The notes beneath the pieces are model-generated. The model was not told the origin of the DNA. It made no database searches and worked only from the letters and a program-made list of their open reading frames with translations. DNA of 61,061 bases from an uncultured Christensenella sp. (GTDB lineage: Bacteria; Bacillota; Clostridia; Christensenellales; Borkfalkiaceae). Positions within the stretch are counted from its first letter, which is position 1; the number at the start of each line of letters is the position of its first letter. The position numbers and the translations under genes were made by a program. The stretch spans positions 1-61,061 of the forward strand of contig CAJUHT010000009.1 of assembly GCA_910586035.1 (NCBI GenBank). The letters run 5' to 3'. Positions 43,896 to 52,300 of this stretch are shown piece by piece.

Positions 43896-44642
43896 TTACT
43901 TGTCGAAGTTGACGATTGTGGCAAAGTCGAGCTTTAAAGAAGCTCCGCCTATAAGTCCGCCGTCTATATCGCTTTGAGCCATAAGCCCCTTGCAGTTGGC
44001 GGCGTTCATACTTCCGCCGTACTGTATTATTACCTTTTCCGCGCACTTGGGGCAGAAGAGCTGACCTATTTTTTTGCGGATATAGGCAATGGTTTCCTGC
44101 GCCTGTTCGTCGGTAGCCGTTTTGCCCGTTCCGATAGCCCAAACGGGTTCGTAGGCGATAACGACGTCGGCAACGTTTTCAACGCCCTTTAAGCCCTCTG
44201 CAAGTTGCTTGTCCAAAACTTTTTCGGTAATACCGCCCTCGCGCTCGGAAAGGGTTTCGCCAACGCATACTATGGGGGTAATGCCGTTTTTAAGCGCGGC
44301 TAACGTACGCATATTTACGCTTTCGTCCGTTTCGCCAAAGTATTGGCGGCGTTCGCTGTGCCCTATAATGGCATATTTTACGCCGTACTCTTTAAGCTGT
44401 TCGCAGGAAATTTCGCCCGTGTAGGCGCCCTTGTCCGCCCAGTGAACGTTTTCCGCGCCTATTGCGATGTTAGTGCCCTTGGCGGCTTGCGTCATAGCGG
44501 GTATAAGTATGGCTGGCACGCAAAGCGCAACGTTGCAGTTTGCGTCTTTAACAAGGGGGGCAAGCTCTTTAATGAGCTTGGCTCCGCTTTCCGCCGTCAT
44601 ATTCATCTTCCAGTTGCCTGCAATAAAAGGTTTACGTAACAT
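43896..44642 (-). CDS. tpiA: Triosephosphate isomerase
   Basis: A 248-residue TIM-barrel enzyme that interconverts dihydroxyacetone phosphate and glyceraldehyde 3-phosphate. Active-site residues are K12 (GNWKMN), H95 (GHSERR) and E165 (AYEPVWAIGTG), and the phosphate-binding end has IIQYGGSMNA. It follows pgk on the same strand about 100 bases on, with a hairpin between them. Confidence 0.97.
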   Translation of the reverse strand: MLRKPFIAGNWKMNMTAESGAKLIKELAPLVKDANCNVALCVPAILIPAMTQAAKGTNIAIGAENVHWADKGAYTGEISCEQLKEYGVKYAIIGHSERRQYFGETDESVNMRTLAALKNGITPIVCVGETLSEREGGITEKVLDKQLAEGLKGVENVADVVIAYEPVWAIGTGKTATDEQAQETIAYIRKKIGQLFCPKCAEKVIIQYGGSMNAANCKGLMAQSDIDGGLIGGASLKLDFATIVNFDK

Positions 44643-44694
44643 AAAAAAATTTACCTCTTTTTTATTCTTTAATCTGTTTTAAATAAATCAAGTT

Positions 44695-44722
44695 AAAGGG
44701 GGCGGGCTAAACCCGCCCCCAG
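44695..44722 (-). terminator. Hairpin between pgk and tpiA
   Basis: Stem GGGGGCGGG / CCCGCCCCC (44698-44706 with 44712-44720). On the minus strand it is followed by TTTAACTT, a weak T-run, so read-through into tpiA is likely. Confidence 0.55.
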
Positions 44723-44741
44723 ATATTTCGAAGCCGAACGA

Positions 44742-46052
44742 TTACTTTTTATCGTTTAAGCAAGCTATGCCGGGAAGCACCTTTCCTTCGAACAGTTCAA
44801 GCGAAGCGCCGCCGCCAGTGGAAATGTGGCTCATCTTGTCGGCAAAGCCCAATTGCTGAACAGCCGCCGCCGAATCGCCGCCGCCTATAATGGTGGTGCA
44901 CTTGCCGTAAACGTCCGCCAAAGCCTGCGCAACCGCAATAGTGCCCTTTGCAAGGGTGGGGTTTTCGAATACGCCCATAGGTCCGTTCCATACAACCGAC
45001 TTTGCGCTTGCAATAGCTTCCGCATAAAGCTTGCGCGTCTTTTCGCCGATGTCCATACCCATCATATCCGCGGGTATTTTGTCGCTGTCGACGGTGGTAA
45101 CTTCAACGGGAGCGTCGATAGGGTCGGGGAAAGATTTGCAGACAACCGTATCGATGGGAAGAAGAAGCTTTTTGCCCGCCTTTTCGGCTTTTGCAAGCAT
45201 TTCCTTGCAATAGTCGATTTTTTCTTCGTCCAGAAGCGAGGTGCCTATTTCGTAGCCCTTTGCTTTAAGGAAGGTGTAAGCCATACCGCCGCCGATTATA
45301 AGCGTGTCGCACTTTTCCAAAAGATTGGAAATAACGTTAAGCTTGTCGGCAACCTTTGCGCCGCCCAAAATTGCCACGAAAGGTCTTTCGGGCTTTTCAA
45401 GCGTAGCCGCCATAACCGAAAGTTCTTTTTCAATCAAAAAGCCGCAAACGGCGGTTTTAACAATGCCGTATTCAACTATTGCGGCGGTGGAAGCGTGGGA
45501 GCGGTGAGCCGTTCCGAACGCGTCGTTTACGTAAATTTCGGCGTCGTAAGCAAGCTCCTTGCAGAAAGCTTCGTCCTTTTTCTCTTCTTCCCAGTGGAAG
45601 CGGAGGTTTTCCAAAAGCACTGCTTCGCCGTCTTTAAGAGCGTTGCGCTTTGCTTTGGCGTCCGCGCCGATAACGTCGGTTGCAAACGCTACTTTTCCGC
45701 CCGTAAGCTCGGCAAGGCGCTTTGCAACGGGGGCAAGGGTAAGCTTTTTAGGCTCGTCCTTTTTAGCCTTTTCAATAATGGCTTCCGCGGTAGTTTCGCC
45801 TGCGTCAACCTTTTTCTTGTCCTTTTTATTCAGCTTTACTTCCGCCGAAAAAATGGAGTGGGGTTTGCCCATATGCGAGCAGAGGGTAACGCGCGCGCCT
45901 GCGTCCAAAAGATATTTTATGGTGGGAAGCGCGCCTAAAATTCTGTTTTCGTCCGTGATTACGCCGTCCTTCATAGGCACGTTGAAATCGCACCTTACAA
46001 GCACTTTTTTGCCTTTAAGATTTTTTAAATCTTTAACCGACATTTTGTTCAT
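44742..46052 (-). CDS. pgk: Phosphoglycerate kinase
   Basis: A 436-residue enzyme making ATP from 1,3-bisphosphoglycerate. Start is ATG 46052 with GAGGTG six bases upstream; the longer frame to 46187 crosses the promoter. Typical motifs are RCDFNVPMKDG (~20-30), HMGKP (~60-64) and the ADP/ATP site GGGDSAAA near the end. It is ~35 residues longer than usual because of a Lys/Asp/Glu-rich insert (~68-103) between the substrate loop and LAPVAKRL. Confidence 0.97.
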   Translation of the reverse strand: MNKMSVKDLKNLKGKKVLVRCDFNVPMKDGVITDENRILGALPTIKYLLDAGARVTLCSHMGKPHSIFSAEVKLNKKDKKKVDAGETTAEAIIEKAKKDEPKKLTLAPVAKRLAELTGGKVAFATDVIGADAKAKRNALKDGEAVLLENLRFHWEEEKKDEAFCKELAYDAEIYVNDAFGTAHRSHASTAAIVEYGIVKTAVCGFLIEKELSVMAATLEKPERPFVAILGGAKVADKLNVISNLLEKCDTLIIGGGMAYTFLKAKGYEIGTSLLDEEKIDYCKEMLAKAEKAGKKLLLPIDTVVCKSFPDPIDAPVEVTTVDSDKIPADMMGMDIGEKTRKLYAEAIASAKSVVWNGPMGVFENPTLAKGTIAVAQALADVYGKCTTIIGGGDSAAAVQQLGFADKMSHISTGGGASLELFEGKVLPGIACLNDKK

Positions 46053-46088
46053 TGAAAACACCTCGTTTTTTATTTTTGTCCGTAAGTA

Positions 46089-46117
46089 ATTATATATATT
46101 TTGCCAAACTTTGTCAA
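46089..46117 (-). promoter_or_regulatory. Consensus SigA promoter of pgk
   Basis: On the minus strand: TTGACA (46117-46112), 17-base spacer, TATAAT (46094-46089), about 36 bases before the start codon. Confidence 0.9.
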
Positions 46118-46261
46118 TTGAAATGGCGCGGTTGGCTGTAAGCCGATAAGTTGCGCAATGTTTTATAAAAATGTGAAATAATAGCACGGGTAAGCGCGGT
46201 TACGCCTGACTGTGCCCGTTTACGGCAAATATCAAATTTTTACGGTATGCGCAATTGGATA

Positions 46262-46290
46262 TTGCTAAAAGTAAAAATTTATGTTATACT
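46262..46290 (+). promoter_or_regulatory. Promoter of tyrA
   Basis: TTGCTA (46262-46267), 17-base spacer, TATACT (46285-46290), about 30 bases before the start codon. Confidence 0.72.
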
Positions 46291-46321
46291 CTGTATATAA
46301 CTAATCAGCGGGATAGGTAAA

Positions 46322-47188
46322 ATGAAAATTTGCGTTGCGGGGCTGGGGCTTATAGGCGGCTCGTTAAGTATGGCGTTAGGGCGCGCGGGCTATAATACTT
46401 GCGGCTATAACCGTTCGAAAAAACCGCTCGAATACGCCGTTGAACACGGCATAGTCGGGGGTGTAGCTGAAAATTTAGAGGAGTACGACGTTGTTTTTGT
46501 CGCGCTTCCGCCCAAACCCGCCGTTGAATTTATTTTAAAAAACAAATTTAAGAGCGGCGCGGTAGTCGCCGATATTTGCGGCGTAAAAAAATATATCGAA
46601 GACGCGGTTTATAAGGAAGCGCGCGGCATAAGATATATAGGCACGCATCCTATGGCGGGAAAGGAAGTTTCGGGCGTGGAAAACGCCTGCGCAGACCTGT
46701 TCGACAACGCGAGTATGGTAATTACCCGTGGCATATATACGGATGAAAGCGCTTTAAACGTTATAAAAACGCTGACGAAGGAAATGGGGTTTGCCCGAAT
46801 CGTCGAGTGTTCGGCAGAGGTGCACGACAGGAAAATAGCGTATACTTCCCAGCTTGCGCACGTCGTTTCCAACTGCTATGTAAACGACCCCGAAATAGAC
46901 GGCTGTCTTGGGTTTACGGGCGGAAGTTTTCAGGATATGACGCGCATTGCGGGGGTTGACGAAAACGTTTGGGCGGAACTGTATCTCAACAACGCCGACA
47001 ATCTGCTCGTCAGCGCCAAAAACCTTTACGCCTCGCTCGGCGCATTTATAGGCGCGCTGGAAGAGGGGCGGGAAACGGGCGATACTCAGCCCTTACTCAA
47101 AAATCTATCGGTGGGCGCGGCGGCGTACAGAAACGGCAAGGCGAACAACTTCGAAGGCGACGGAATTAAGGTTACAAAACTCAAATAG
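46322..47188 (+). CDS. tyrA: Prephenate dehydrogenase
   Basis: A 288-residue NAD(P)-dependent enzyme of tyrosine synthesis. The Rossmann motif is GLGLIGGSL (~7-15), and the catalytic region has IGTHPMAGKEVSGVENA (~105-121) and HDRKIAYTSQLAHVVS (~167-182). It lacks an ACT domain, so feedback control by tyrosine through that domain is absent. The next gene follows after 9 bases. Confidence 0.93.
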   Translation: MKICVAGLGLIGGSLSMALGRAGYNTCGYNRSKKPLEYAVEHGIVGGVAENLEEYDVVFVALPPKPAVEFILKNKFKSGAVVADICGVKKYIEDAVYKEARGIRYIGTHPMAGKEVSGVENACADLFDNASMVITRGIYTDESALNVIKTLTKEMGFARIVECSAEVHDRKIAYTSQLAHVVSNCYVNDPEIDGCLGFTGGSFQDMTRIAGVDENVWAELYLNNADNLLVSAKNLYASLGAFIGALEEGRETGDTQPLLKNLSVGAAAYRNGKANNFEGDGIKVTKLK

Positions 47189-47197
47189 GCGGAACAT

Positions 47198-47575
47198 ATG
47201 AAATACGGTTTGGAAATAATAAGTAAAACGGGCGAAGATACAAGCGTGGTTGCCGTAGACGCGCAGGGCGAACACGGCGAGGAGGGGCTTGCGTTAGTCT
47301 ACTCTTTCGACGGCGCGGAGTACGCTCTGTGCATTTCGCAGGAGGCAATGACGCAGGAGCGCAGGGGCGAAGTAAATATTTTTACCGAATTCCGCGCGGG
47401 CAGGACTACGGTATGCCGCGTCTCCGACGGTACGGGCTACGGCGCTTTCAACGTGCGTTGCGAAAAATTGGAAGTAAGTTTCAACGGCGGCGACTGCGTT
47501 GCGGTTTGCGCGTTCAGCGGCGGCGACGGGGCGGAACGGACGACGATAACCGTAACGGCGCGCGCTTTGGGCTGA
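47198..47575 (+). CDS. DUF1934-like small beta-barrel protein
   Basis: A 125-residue protein composed mostly of beta strands. The order of strands and the phrases GEVNIFTEFRAGRTTVCRV and YGAFNVRCEKLEVSF fit the calycin-like DUF1934 (YwiB) family, though similarity is judged by eye only. Function of the family is not established. It is probably co-transcribed with tyrA. Confidence 0.5.
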   Translation: MKYGLEIISKTGEDTSVVAVDAQGEHGEEGLALVYSFDGAEYALCISQEAMTQERRGEVNIFTEFRAGRTTVCRVSDGTGYGAFNVRCEKLEVSFNGGDCVAVCAFSGGDGAERTTITVTARALG

Positions 47576-47586
47576 GCTCAATTTGC

Positions 47587-47615
47587 TTGACAAAATTTCG
47601 TTTATATAATATAGT
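47587..47615 (+). promoter_or_regulatory. Promoter of the metal-hydrolase/rho operon
   Basis: TTGACA (47587-47592), 17-base spacer, TATAGT (47610-47615). A closer TATAAT at 47605 would give only a 12-base spacer. It leaves a leader of about 130 bases. Confidence 0.68.
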
Positions 47616-47667
47616 TTAATGGCAGTACGTTTTAATTGGCGGCGTTTCTAATTTGTAACGCGTCGTC

Positions 47668-47694
47668 AAGCGGTATTTTCCGCTTCTTTTTAAT
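47668..47694 (+). terminator. Terminator-like hairpin in the leader of the rho operon
   Basis: Stem AAGCGG / CCGCTT (47668-47673 with 47680-47685) followed by CTTTTTT, inside the transcribed leader and ahead of the first gene. It may be an attenuator. Confidence 0.5.
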
Positions 47695-47753
47695 TTTACT
47701 TTTGTAAACGATTTTTCTTAAATTCAAGTCTTACATTCAGAAAGGTAGAAAAA

Positions 47754-48410
47754 ATGAAAATAAGATATTTGGGACATTCAAGTTTCCTCTTAACGGAAAG
47801 CACGGGCACGGCGATAGTCTGCGACCCGTACGGTTCGGCTGTCGGCTATTCTATGCCAGAGGTTTCGGCAAACGCCGTTACCGTATCGCACCATCATTAC
47901 GACCACGACAACGTTTCGGCTGTCGGCGGCAACCCCGTAATTCTGGATAAGGAGCAGGGGTACGAGTTGCCCGGCGTGGACATCAACGCCGTAAAGAGCA
48001 GCCACGACGATAAGGGCGGTACGTTGCGCGGCGACAACGTAATTTTCAAATTCCGTATGGACGGGCTGGACGTCTGCCACCTCGGCGACCTCGGCGAGGA
48101 GTGCTCGCCCGAGCTGATAGAAGCCGTGTTACCCGTAAACATTCTGCTTATTCCCGTCGGCGGCAACTACACAATCGACGGGGCTATGGCAAAGGAATAC
48201 GTGGACAGAATTATGCCCGACGTGGTTATACCGATGCACTACCGCACCAAGGGTTGCGAGTTGGATATTGACAAGGTAGACGCGTTTATTTCGCAGTTCG
48301 ACGGCGAAAACATCGAGTGCGAGGAGGCTGGGGAAGAAATAGAGCTTTCGCGCGAGGATATAGACGGCGAAACTACGAGAGTTATTATTATGAACAGAGG
48401 TAATTATTGA
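47754..48410 (+). CDS. MBL-fold metal-dependent hydrolase (UPF0173-like)
   Basis: A 218-residue protein with YLGHSSFLL (~5-13), the metal motif SHHHYDHDN (~45-53), HLGDLGEE (~103-110) and VVIPMHYRTKG near the end. This pattern is that of the UPF0173/UlaG-like group of metallo-beta-lactamase-fold hydrolases, whose substrates are mostly unknown. Its stop overlaps the rho start (TGATG), an arrangement that couples the two. Confidence 0.88.
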   Translation: MKIRYLGHSSFLLTESTGTAIVCDPYGSAVGYSMPEVSANAVTVSHHHYDHDNVSAVGGNPVILDKEQGYELPGVDINAVKSSHDDKGGTLRGDNVIFKFRMDGLDVCHLGDLGEECSPELIEAVLPVNILLIPVGGNYTIDGAMAKEYVDRIMPDVVIPMHYRTKGCELDIDKVDAFISQFDGENIECEEAGEEIELSREDIDGETTRVIIMNRGNY

Positions 48411-49843
48411 TGGATTTGTGCGATAGCGTAAAAATCAAACTCGACGTTAAAGGCATTCACCAACTTCGCCAGATAGGCAGGGTGGTGGGCGTAAGTTTCC
48501 CCACGAAGAAGAAAAAAGCCGAGTTGATTGACGAGATTATGGCAATAGCTAAAAACGAGCTCGAACCCTGCCCCCGTTCAACGCGCGGCGCGCCCCCCAA
48601 GTCGGACGAGTACGACGCCGATTTGGTGGAGGAAGTAAACAAGTGCAGGCAGTTCTACTCGCATATCGCCGAAGAGACGGAGGAGAGCGCGGAAAGAAAC
48701 ACGTTTACGGTGGCTTCCCCCGACGAGGAAGAGGAGCTTATCTATTCGGGCGTGTTGGAATCTACCGAAAAGTTTTGGTTTGTGCGCACCCAGAATATGC
48801 AAATCACTTCGGCGAACGACGTGTTTATGCACGTTTCTTTCGTAAACAGATTCCGCCTGCGCACGGGCGATAAAATCGTCTGCAAGGCAAAAAGGCGCAG
48901 GGCTAACGAGTGCCCCGGCGCAACCTACATTATAAGCGTAAACGGCAGGTCGCCCGAAATTGCGCGTTCGCTTCCGTTCGAAAGTCTTACCCCCTGCTAT
49001 CCCGACAGGCGCATAACCTTGGAGCACGCGGGTTGCACGCTTACCGACAGGGTAATCGACTTGTTTTCGCCGATTGGCTTCGGGCAGAGGGCGCTGATAG
49101 TTTCACCCCCTAAGGCGGGTAAAACCACAATGCTTAAAGGTATCGCAAGCTCTATAAGGCACAATTTCCCCGAAGCGGTCGTAATAGTCTTATTGGTTGA
49201 CGAACGCCCCGAGGAAGTAACCGATATCGCCCGCTCGGTGGAGGGCGCGGAAGTAATTTATTCTACTTTCGATAAGGGCGACGTTCACCATACGCACATT
49301 GCTTCGCTCACGCTCGAATACGCCAAAAGACAGGTGGAAACGGGCAAGGACGTAGTCGTTTTATTGGACAGCATAACCCGCCTTGCAAGGGCGCACAACG
49401 CGCTCAGCAATTCAGGCAGAACGCTTTCGGGCGGACTCGACCCGCAGGCGCTTGTAGAGCCCAAAAGGTTTTTCGGCGCGGCGCGTAACATAGAAAAGGG
49501 AGGCTCGCTCACAATAATAGCTACGGCGCTCGTGGATACGGGCAGTAGGTTGGACGATATTATTTACGAAGAATTCAAGTCGACGGGCAATATGGAAATA
49601 GTCCTTTCGCGTTCGCTTGCAGAGCGCAGAATTTTCCCCGCGATAGACATACGCGCTTCGGGCGCAAGAAAGGAAGAGCTGCTTTTAAACGCAAACGAGC
49701 TTTCCGCCTCGGCTACAATCCGCGGACTGCTTGCCAAAAATCTCAGCGAGGACGAATTATTTTCTTCTATGAAGAGCACGGGAGCGAACTCCGATTTCTG
49801 CGTAAAGTCGCAGGCGTTTTTTAAGGCGTACAACGGCAGATAA
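48410..49843 (+). CDS. rho: Transcription termination factor Rho
   Basis: A 477-residue hexameric RNA helicase. Start ATG 48410 has AGAGG nine bases before it. The RNA-binding OSB domain is at ~110-185; the ATPase has Walker A SPPKAGKTTM (~237-246), VLLVDERPEEVTD (~265-277) and the Q/R loops LLDSITRLARAHN (~322-334). The N-terminal ~100 residues are an extension typical of non-proteobacterial Rho, but short and acidic here. The leader of its operon holds a terminator-like hairpin. Confidence 0.97.
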   Translation: MDLCDSVKIKLDVKGIHQLRQIGRVVGVSFPTKKKKAELIDEIMAIAKNELEPCPRSTRGAPPKSDEYDADLVEEVNKCRQFYSHIAEETEESAERNTFTVASPDEEEELIYSGVLESTEKFWFVRTQNMQITSANDVFMHVSFVNRFRLRTGDKIVCKAKRRRANECPGATYIISVNGRSPEIARSLPFESLTPCYPDRRITLEHAGCTLTDRVIDLFSPIGFGQRALIVSPPKAGKTTMLKGIASSIRHNFPEAVVIVLLVDERPEEVTDIARSVEGAEVIYSTFDKGDVHHTHIASLTLEYAKRQVETGKDVVVLLDSITRLARAHNALSNSGRTLSGGLDPQALVEPKRFFGAARNIEKGGSLTIIATALVDTGSRLDDIIYEEFKSTGNMEIVLSRSLAERRIFPAIDIRASGARKEELLLNANELSASATIRGLLAKNLSEDELFSSMKSTGANSDFCVKSQAFFKAYNGR

Positions 49844-49886
49844 GCGCGCTTCAATTTTGATTGGACGGCGCATATAAGGGCACCAA

Positions 49887-51167
49887 ATGGCAGATAACAG
49901 CATTTTTATTGATAAAGTTAAAATAGTAATCAAGTCGGGCGACGGCGGCGACGGAATGAATTCGTTTAAAGCCTATAAGGGCAAACCCGCCTGCGGACCC
50001 GACGGCGGCGACGGCGGCAAGGGCGGCGATATTTATATATTTGCCGACCGTTCTTTAAATACGCTTTTGCCGTTCAGATACAAGACCAAATACGTTGCGG
50101 GCAACGGCGAGCGGGGCGGTACCAACCTTTGCTACGGCAGAAGCGGCGAAGACGTAGTAATACGCGTGCCCGTGGGAACGCTTGTGCGCGACAGCCAAAG
50201 CGGCACGGTTATAGCCGATATGTTTACCGAGGGCGAAAAGAAACTAATTGCCGAAGGCGGCAGGGGCGGCAAGGGCAACGTAAGGTTTACAACGGCGCGC
50301 AGGCACGCGCCCAACTTTGCCCAAAAGGGCGAAAAGACCGACCTGCACGAGCTGGTGTTGGAACTTAAAGTTATTGCCGACGTGGGCATAATAGGTTTCC
50401 CCAACGTGGGCAAATCTACGTTGCTGTCAAAAATTTCGGCGGCGCGCCCCAAAATTGCCAACTATCATTTCACCACCCTTTCGCCAAATTTGGGCGTCGT
50501 GCGCGTTTACGACGATACTTTCGTCGCGGCGGATATTCCCGGTCTTATAGAGGGCGCGGCGCAGGGCGCGGGGCTTGGGCACGGCTTTTTAAGGCATATA
50601 GAGCGCACGCGTATGCTGTTGCACGTAGTGGATATTTCCGCCTGCGAGGACAGAAATCCTTTGGACGACTTTGTGAAAATCAACGCGGAGTTGAAGGGAT
50701 ATTCGGAAAAACTTGCCTCGTTGCCGCAGGTCGTCGCGCTTAACAAGTGCGACGTTGCGGGCGCGGAGGAGAACGTAGCCGCATTCAAAAAGAAGTACGG
50801 CAGAAAGTACAAAATATTCCCCATAACGGCGGTAAGCGGCGAGGGCACGGACAAGCTTATTCAGGCGGTAAACGAAATTTTAAAGACGCTTCCCGCGGCT
50901 CAGCCCATAGAGGCGGACGAAAATTTCACCTACCGCAAGAGCGGCAATTTGGACTACGAGATTTATCGGGACGGCGAAGCGTACGTTATAGTCGGCTCGC
51001 TTGTAGATATGCTTTGCCGCAACGTTGCGCTTAACGACGCGGAATCTATGGCGTATTTCCAGAAAATTCTGCGCGAAAAGGGCGTGATTGCAGAGCTGAA
51101 AAGAATGGGAATCAATGAAAAGGATACGGTTATAGTCGGCGACGTCGAATTTGAATTTATACCGTAA
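49887..51167 (+). CDS. obg: GTPase Obg/CgtA
   Basis: A 426-residue ribosome-assembly GTPase: glycine-rich Obg fold (~1-158, GPDGGDGGKGGDI), G domain with GFPNVGKSTLLS (~165-176), DIPGLIEGA (~212-220) and LNKCD (~285-289), and a C-terminal OCT domain (~345-426). All expected motifs are present. It lies 43 bases after rho and heads the obg-yhbY run. Confidence 0.97.
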   Translation: MADNSIFIDKVKIVIKSGDGGDGMNSFKAYKGKPACGPDGGDGGKGGDIYIFADRSLNTLLPFRYKTKYVAGNGERGGTNLCYGRSGEDVVIRVPVGTLVRDSQSGTVIADMFTEGEKKLIAEGGRGGKGNVRFTTARRHAPNFAQKGEKTDLHELVLELKVIADVGIIGFPNVGKSTLLSKISAARPKIANYHFTTLSPNLGVVRVYDDTFVAADIPGLIEGAAQGAGLGHGFLRHIERTRMLLHVVDISACEDRNPLDDFVKINAELKGYSEKLASLPQVVALNKCDVAGAEENVAAFKKKYGRKYKIFPITAVSGEGTDKLIQAVNEILKTLPAAQPIEADENFTYRKSGNLDYEIYRDGEAYVIVGSLVDMLCRNVALNDAESMAYFQKILREKGVIAELKRMGINEKDTVIVGDVEFEFIP

Positions 51168-51182
51168 TCAAGGTAAAAACAT

Positions 51183-51212
51183 AAATTGCCCCGCATATAT
51201 GCGCGGGGCAAT
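51183..51212 (+). terminator. Hairpin between obg and yhbY
   Basis: Stem AATTGCCCCGC / GCGGGGCAATT around ATATAT. It is followed by A residues and not T, so it is more likely an RNA-stability or regulatory hairpin than a terminator. Confidence 0.4.
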
Positions 51213-51228
51213 TAAAAACGGAGATAAA

Positions 51229-51525
51229 ATGCTTACAAGTAAACAGAGAAGTAAATTGAAATCTCTTGCCGCAAATATCGACCCTATCGGTCAGGTCGGC
51301 AAGGAGGGAATAAGCGAAAATATGTTAAAAAGCTTTTCCGACTGTCTGGAAGCGCGGGAGCTAATAAAGGTGCATATTTTGGAAAACGCCGACGGCGAAC
51401 CGCAAATAATAGGCAGGGAGCTTGCCGAAAAGTTGGGCGCCGAGTGCGTTATTGTAATAGGCAGAAAGGCGGTGCTTTACCGCAAATCTTCCAAAAAGGA
51501 TTTCAACCACATTCAACTCGGTTGA
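51229..51525 (+). CDS. yhbY: YhbY-family CRM RNA-binding protein
   Basis: A 98-residue protein with a CRM domain: LTSKQRSKLKSLA, IGQVGKEGIS (~20-29) and LGAECVIVIGRKAVLYR. It starts at ATG 51229 after ACGGAG; the longer upstream frame crosses a hairpin (51183-51212). YhbY binds pre-50S particles. Its 3' end overlaps by 13 bases the end of the convergent membrane-protein gene. Confidence 0.92.
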   Translation: MLTSKQRSKLKSLAANIDPIGQVGKEGISENMLKSFSDCLEARELIKVHILENADGEPQIIGRELAEKLGAECVIVIGRKAVLYRKSSKKDFNHIQLG

Positions 51526-52259
51526 CTGAAAAGCACGCTTACCGCCGAAAGGGTAAGCAACAGCCCGCCGGAAACTATGTAGTAGACGGGGTAAAACGTA
51601 AAGAAAGAGAAAAACAGCAGCGAAAGTCCGCAAAAGAACAGAGAGGGGCAAAGCTTGCGGTTAAAGCGTTTTTTAACGCGCTTAAAAAAACTCGGCTTCT
51701 TTACGTTGCCGAGCGCGTACTTTTCGGGCAACAGCTTTTTGTCTTTAAGCGTTACGTAAATTTCCGCTATCGTCGTTATTTTTATGCTAAACGCTTCGGC
51801 AAAGGACAGGGCTTCGGGCGAAACGTCGCAACAGAAAACGCATTTGTTTTTAACCGTTTCGCACTTGATTACTTCGGCGATATCGTCGGGGGAAAGGGGC
51901 GAAAGTTTAAAGTTGAAAAAGTACACGTTTTCCCCGTCTTGCAGTCTGCCGTCCTCTACAAACGCGCCTTCCAACGCGTCTTTGAAAAGGTTGTTGAGAT
52001 AGTGCGCGCCGCACACGGACAGGTGGAGGGAAAGCGATTTTTTTTCGCTTTCGCCGAGTGAAACTATCAAATGCTTTCTGCGTTTGGCATACAGCGCGAA
52101 AAACGCGGCTATTCCGCACACGGCGGCGCAACCCGCAGCGCATACAAGCGCGGTGGCAACGTTTTTAAAGTAAAAGCGTATGGCGGTAAAGGAAAGTATA
52201 AACGCGCACAGCGCAAAGAAAAACACGTCTGAAATAAGCGCAAAGTTAATTTTTTTCAT
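51513..52259 (-). CDS. Membrane protein of unknown function
   Basis: A 248-residue protein with two N-terminal spans (~5-25, ~32-55) and two C-terminal spans (~200-245), and between them a soluble domain (~65-190) with VYFFNFKLSPLSPDDIAEVIK (in two parts) and CVFCCDVSPEALSFAEAF. That middle part has an alpha/beta pattern like small endonuclease-fold domains, but no catalytic set is seen. Start chosen at ATG 52259. It is inserted on the opposite strand between yhbY and nadD, which adjoin each other in related species. Confidence 0.62.
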   Translation of the reverse strand: MKKINFALISDVFFFALCAFILSFTAIRFYFKNVATALVCAAGCAAVCGIAAFFALYAKRRKHLIVSLGESEKKSLSLHLSVCGAHYLNNLFKDALEGAFVEDGRLQDGENVYFFNFKLSPLSPDDIAEVIKCETVKNKCVFCCDVSPEALSFAEAFSIKITTIAEIYVTLKDKKLLPEKYALGNVKKPSFFKRVKKRFNRKLCPSLFFCGLSLLFFSFFTFYPVYYIVSGGLLLTLSAVSVLFSQPS

Positions 52260-52300
52260 CGCCGCAATTATTGACGGATAAAACAAAAATTATACAGTAT

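Noticed and set aside
47587..47610. TTGACA and TATAAT before the rho operon as a promoter pair.
   Set aside because: The spacer is 12 bases; the overlapping TATAGT at 47610 gives 17 and is preferred.
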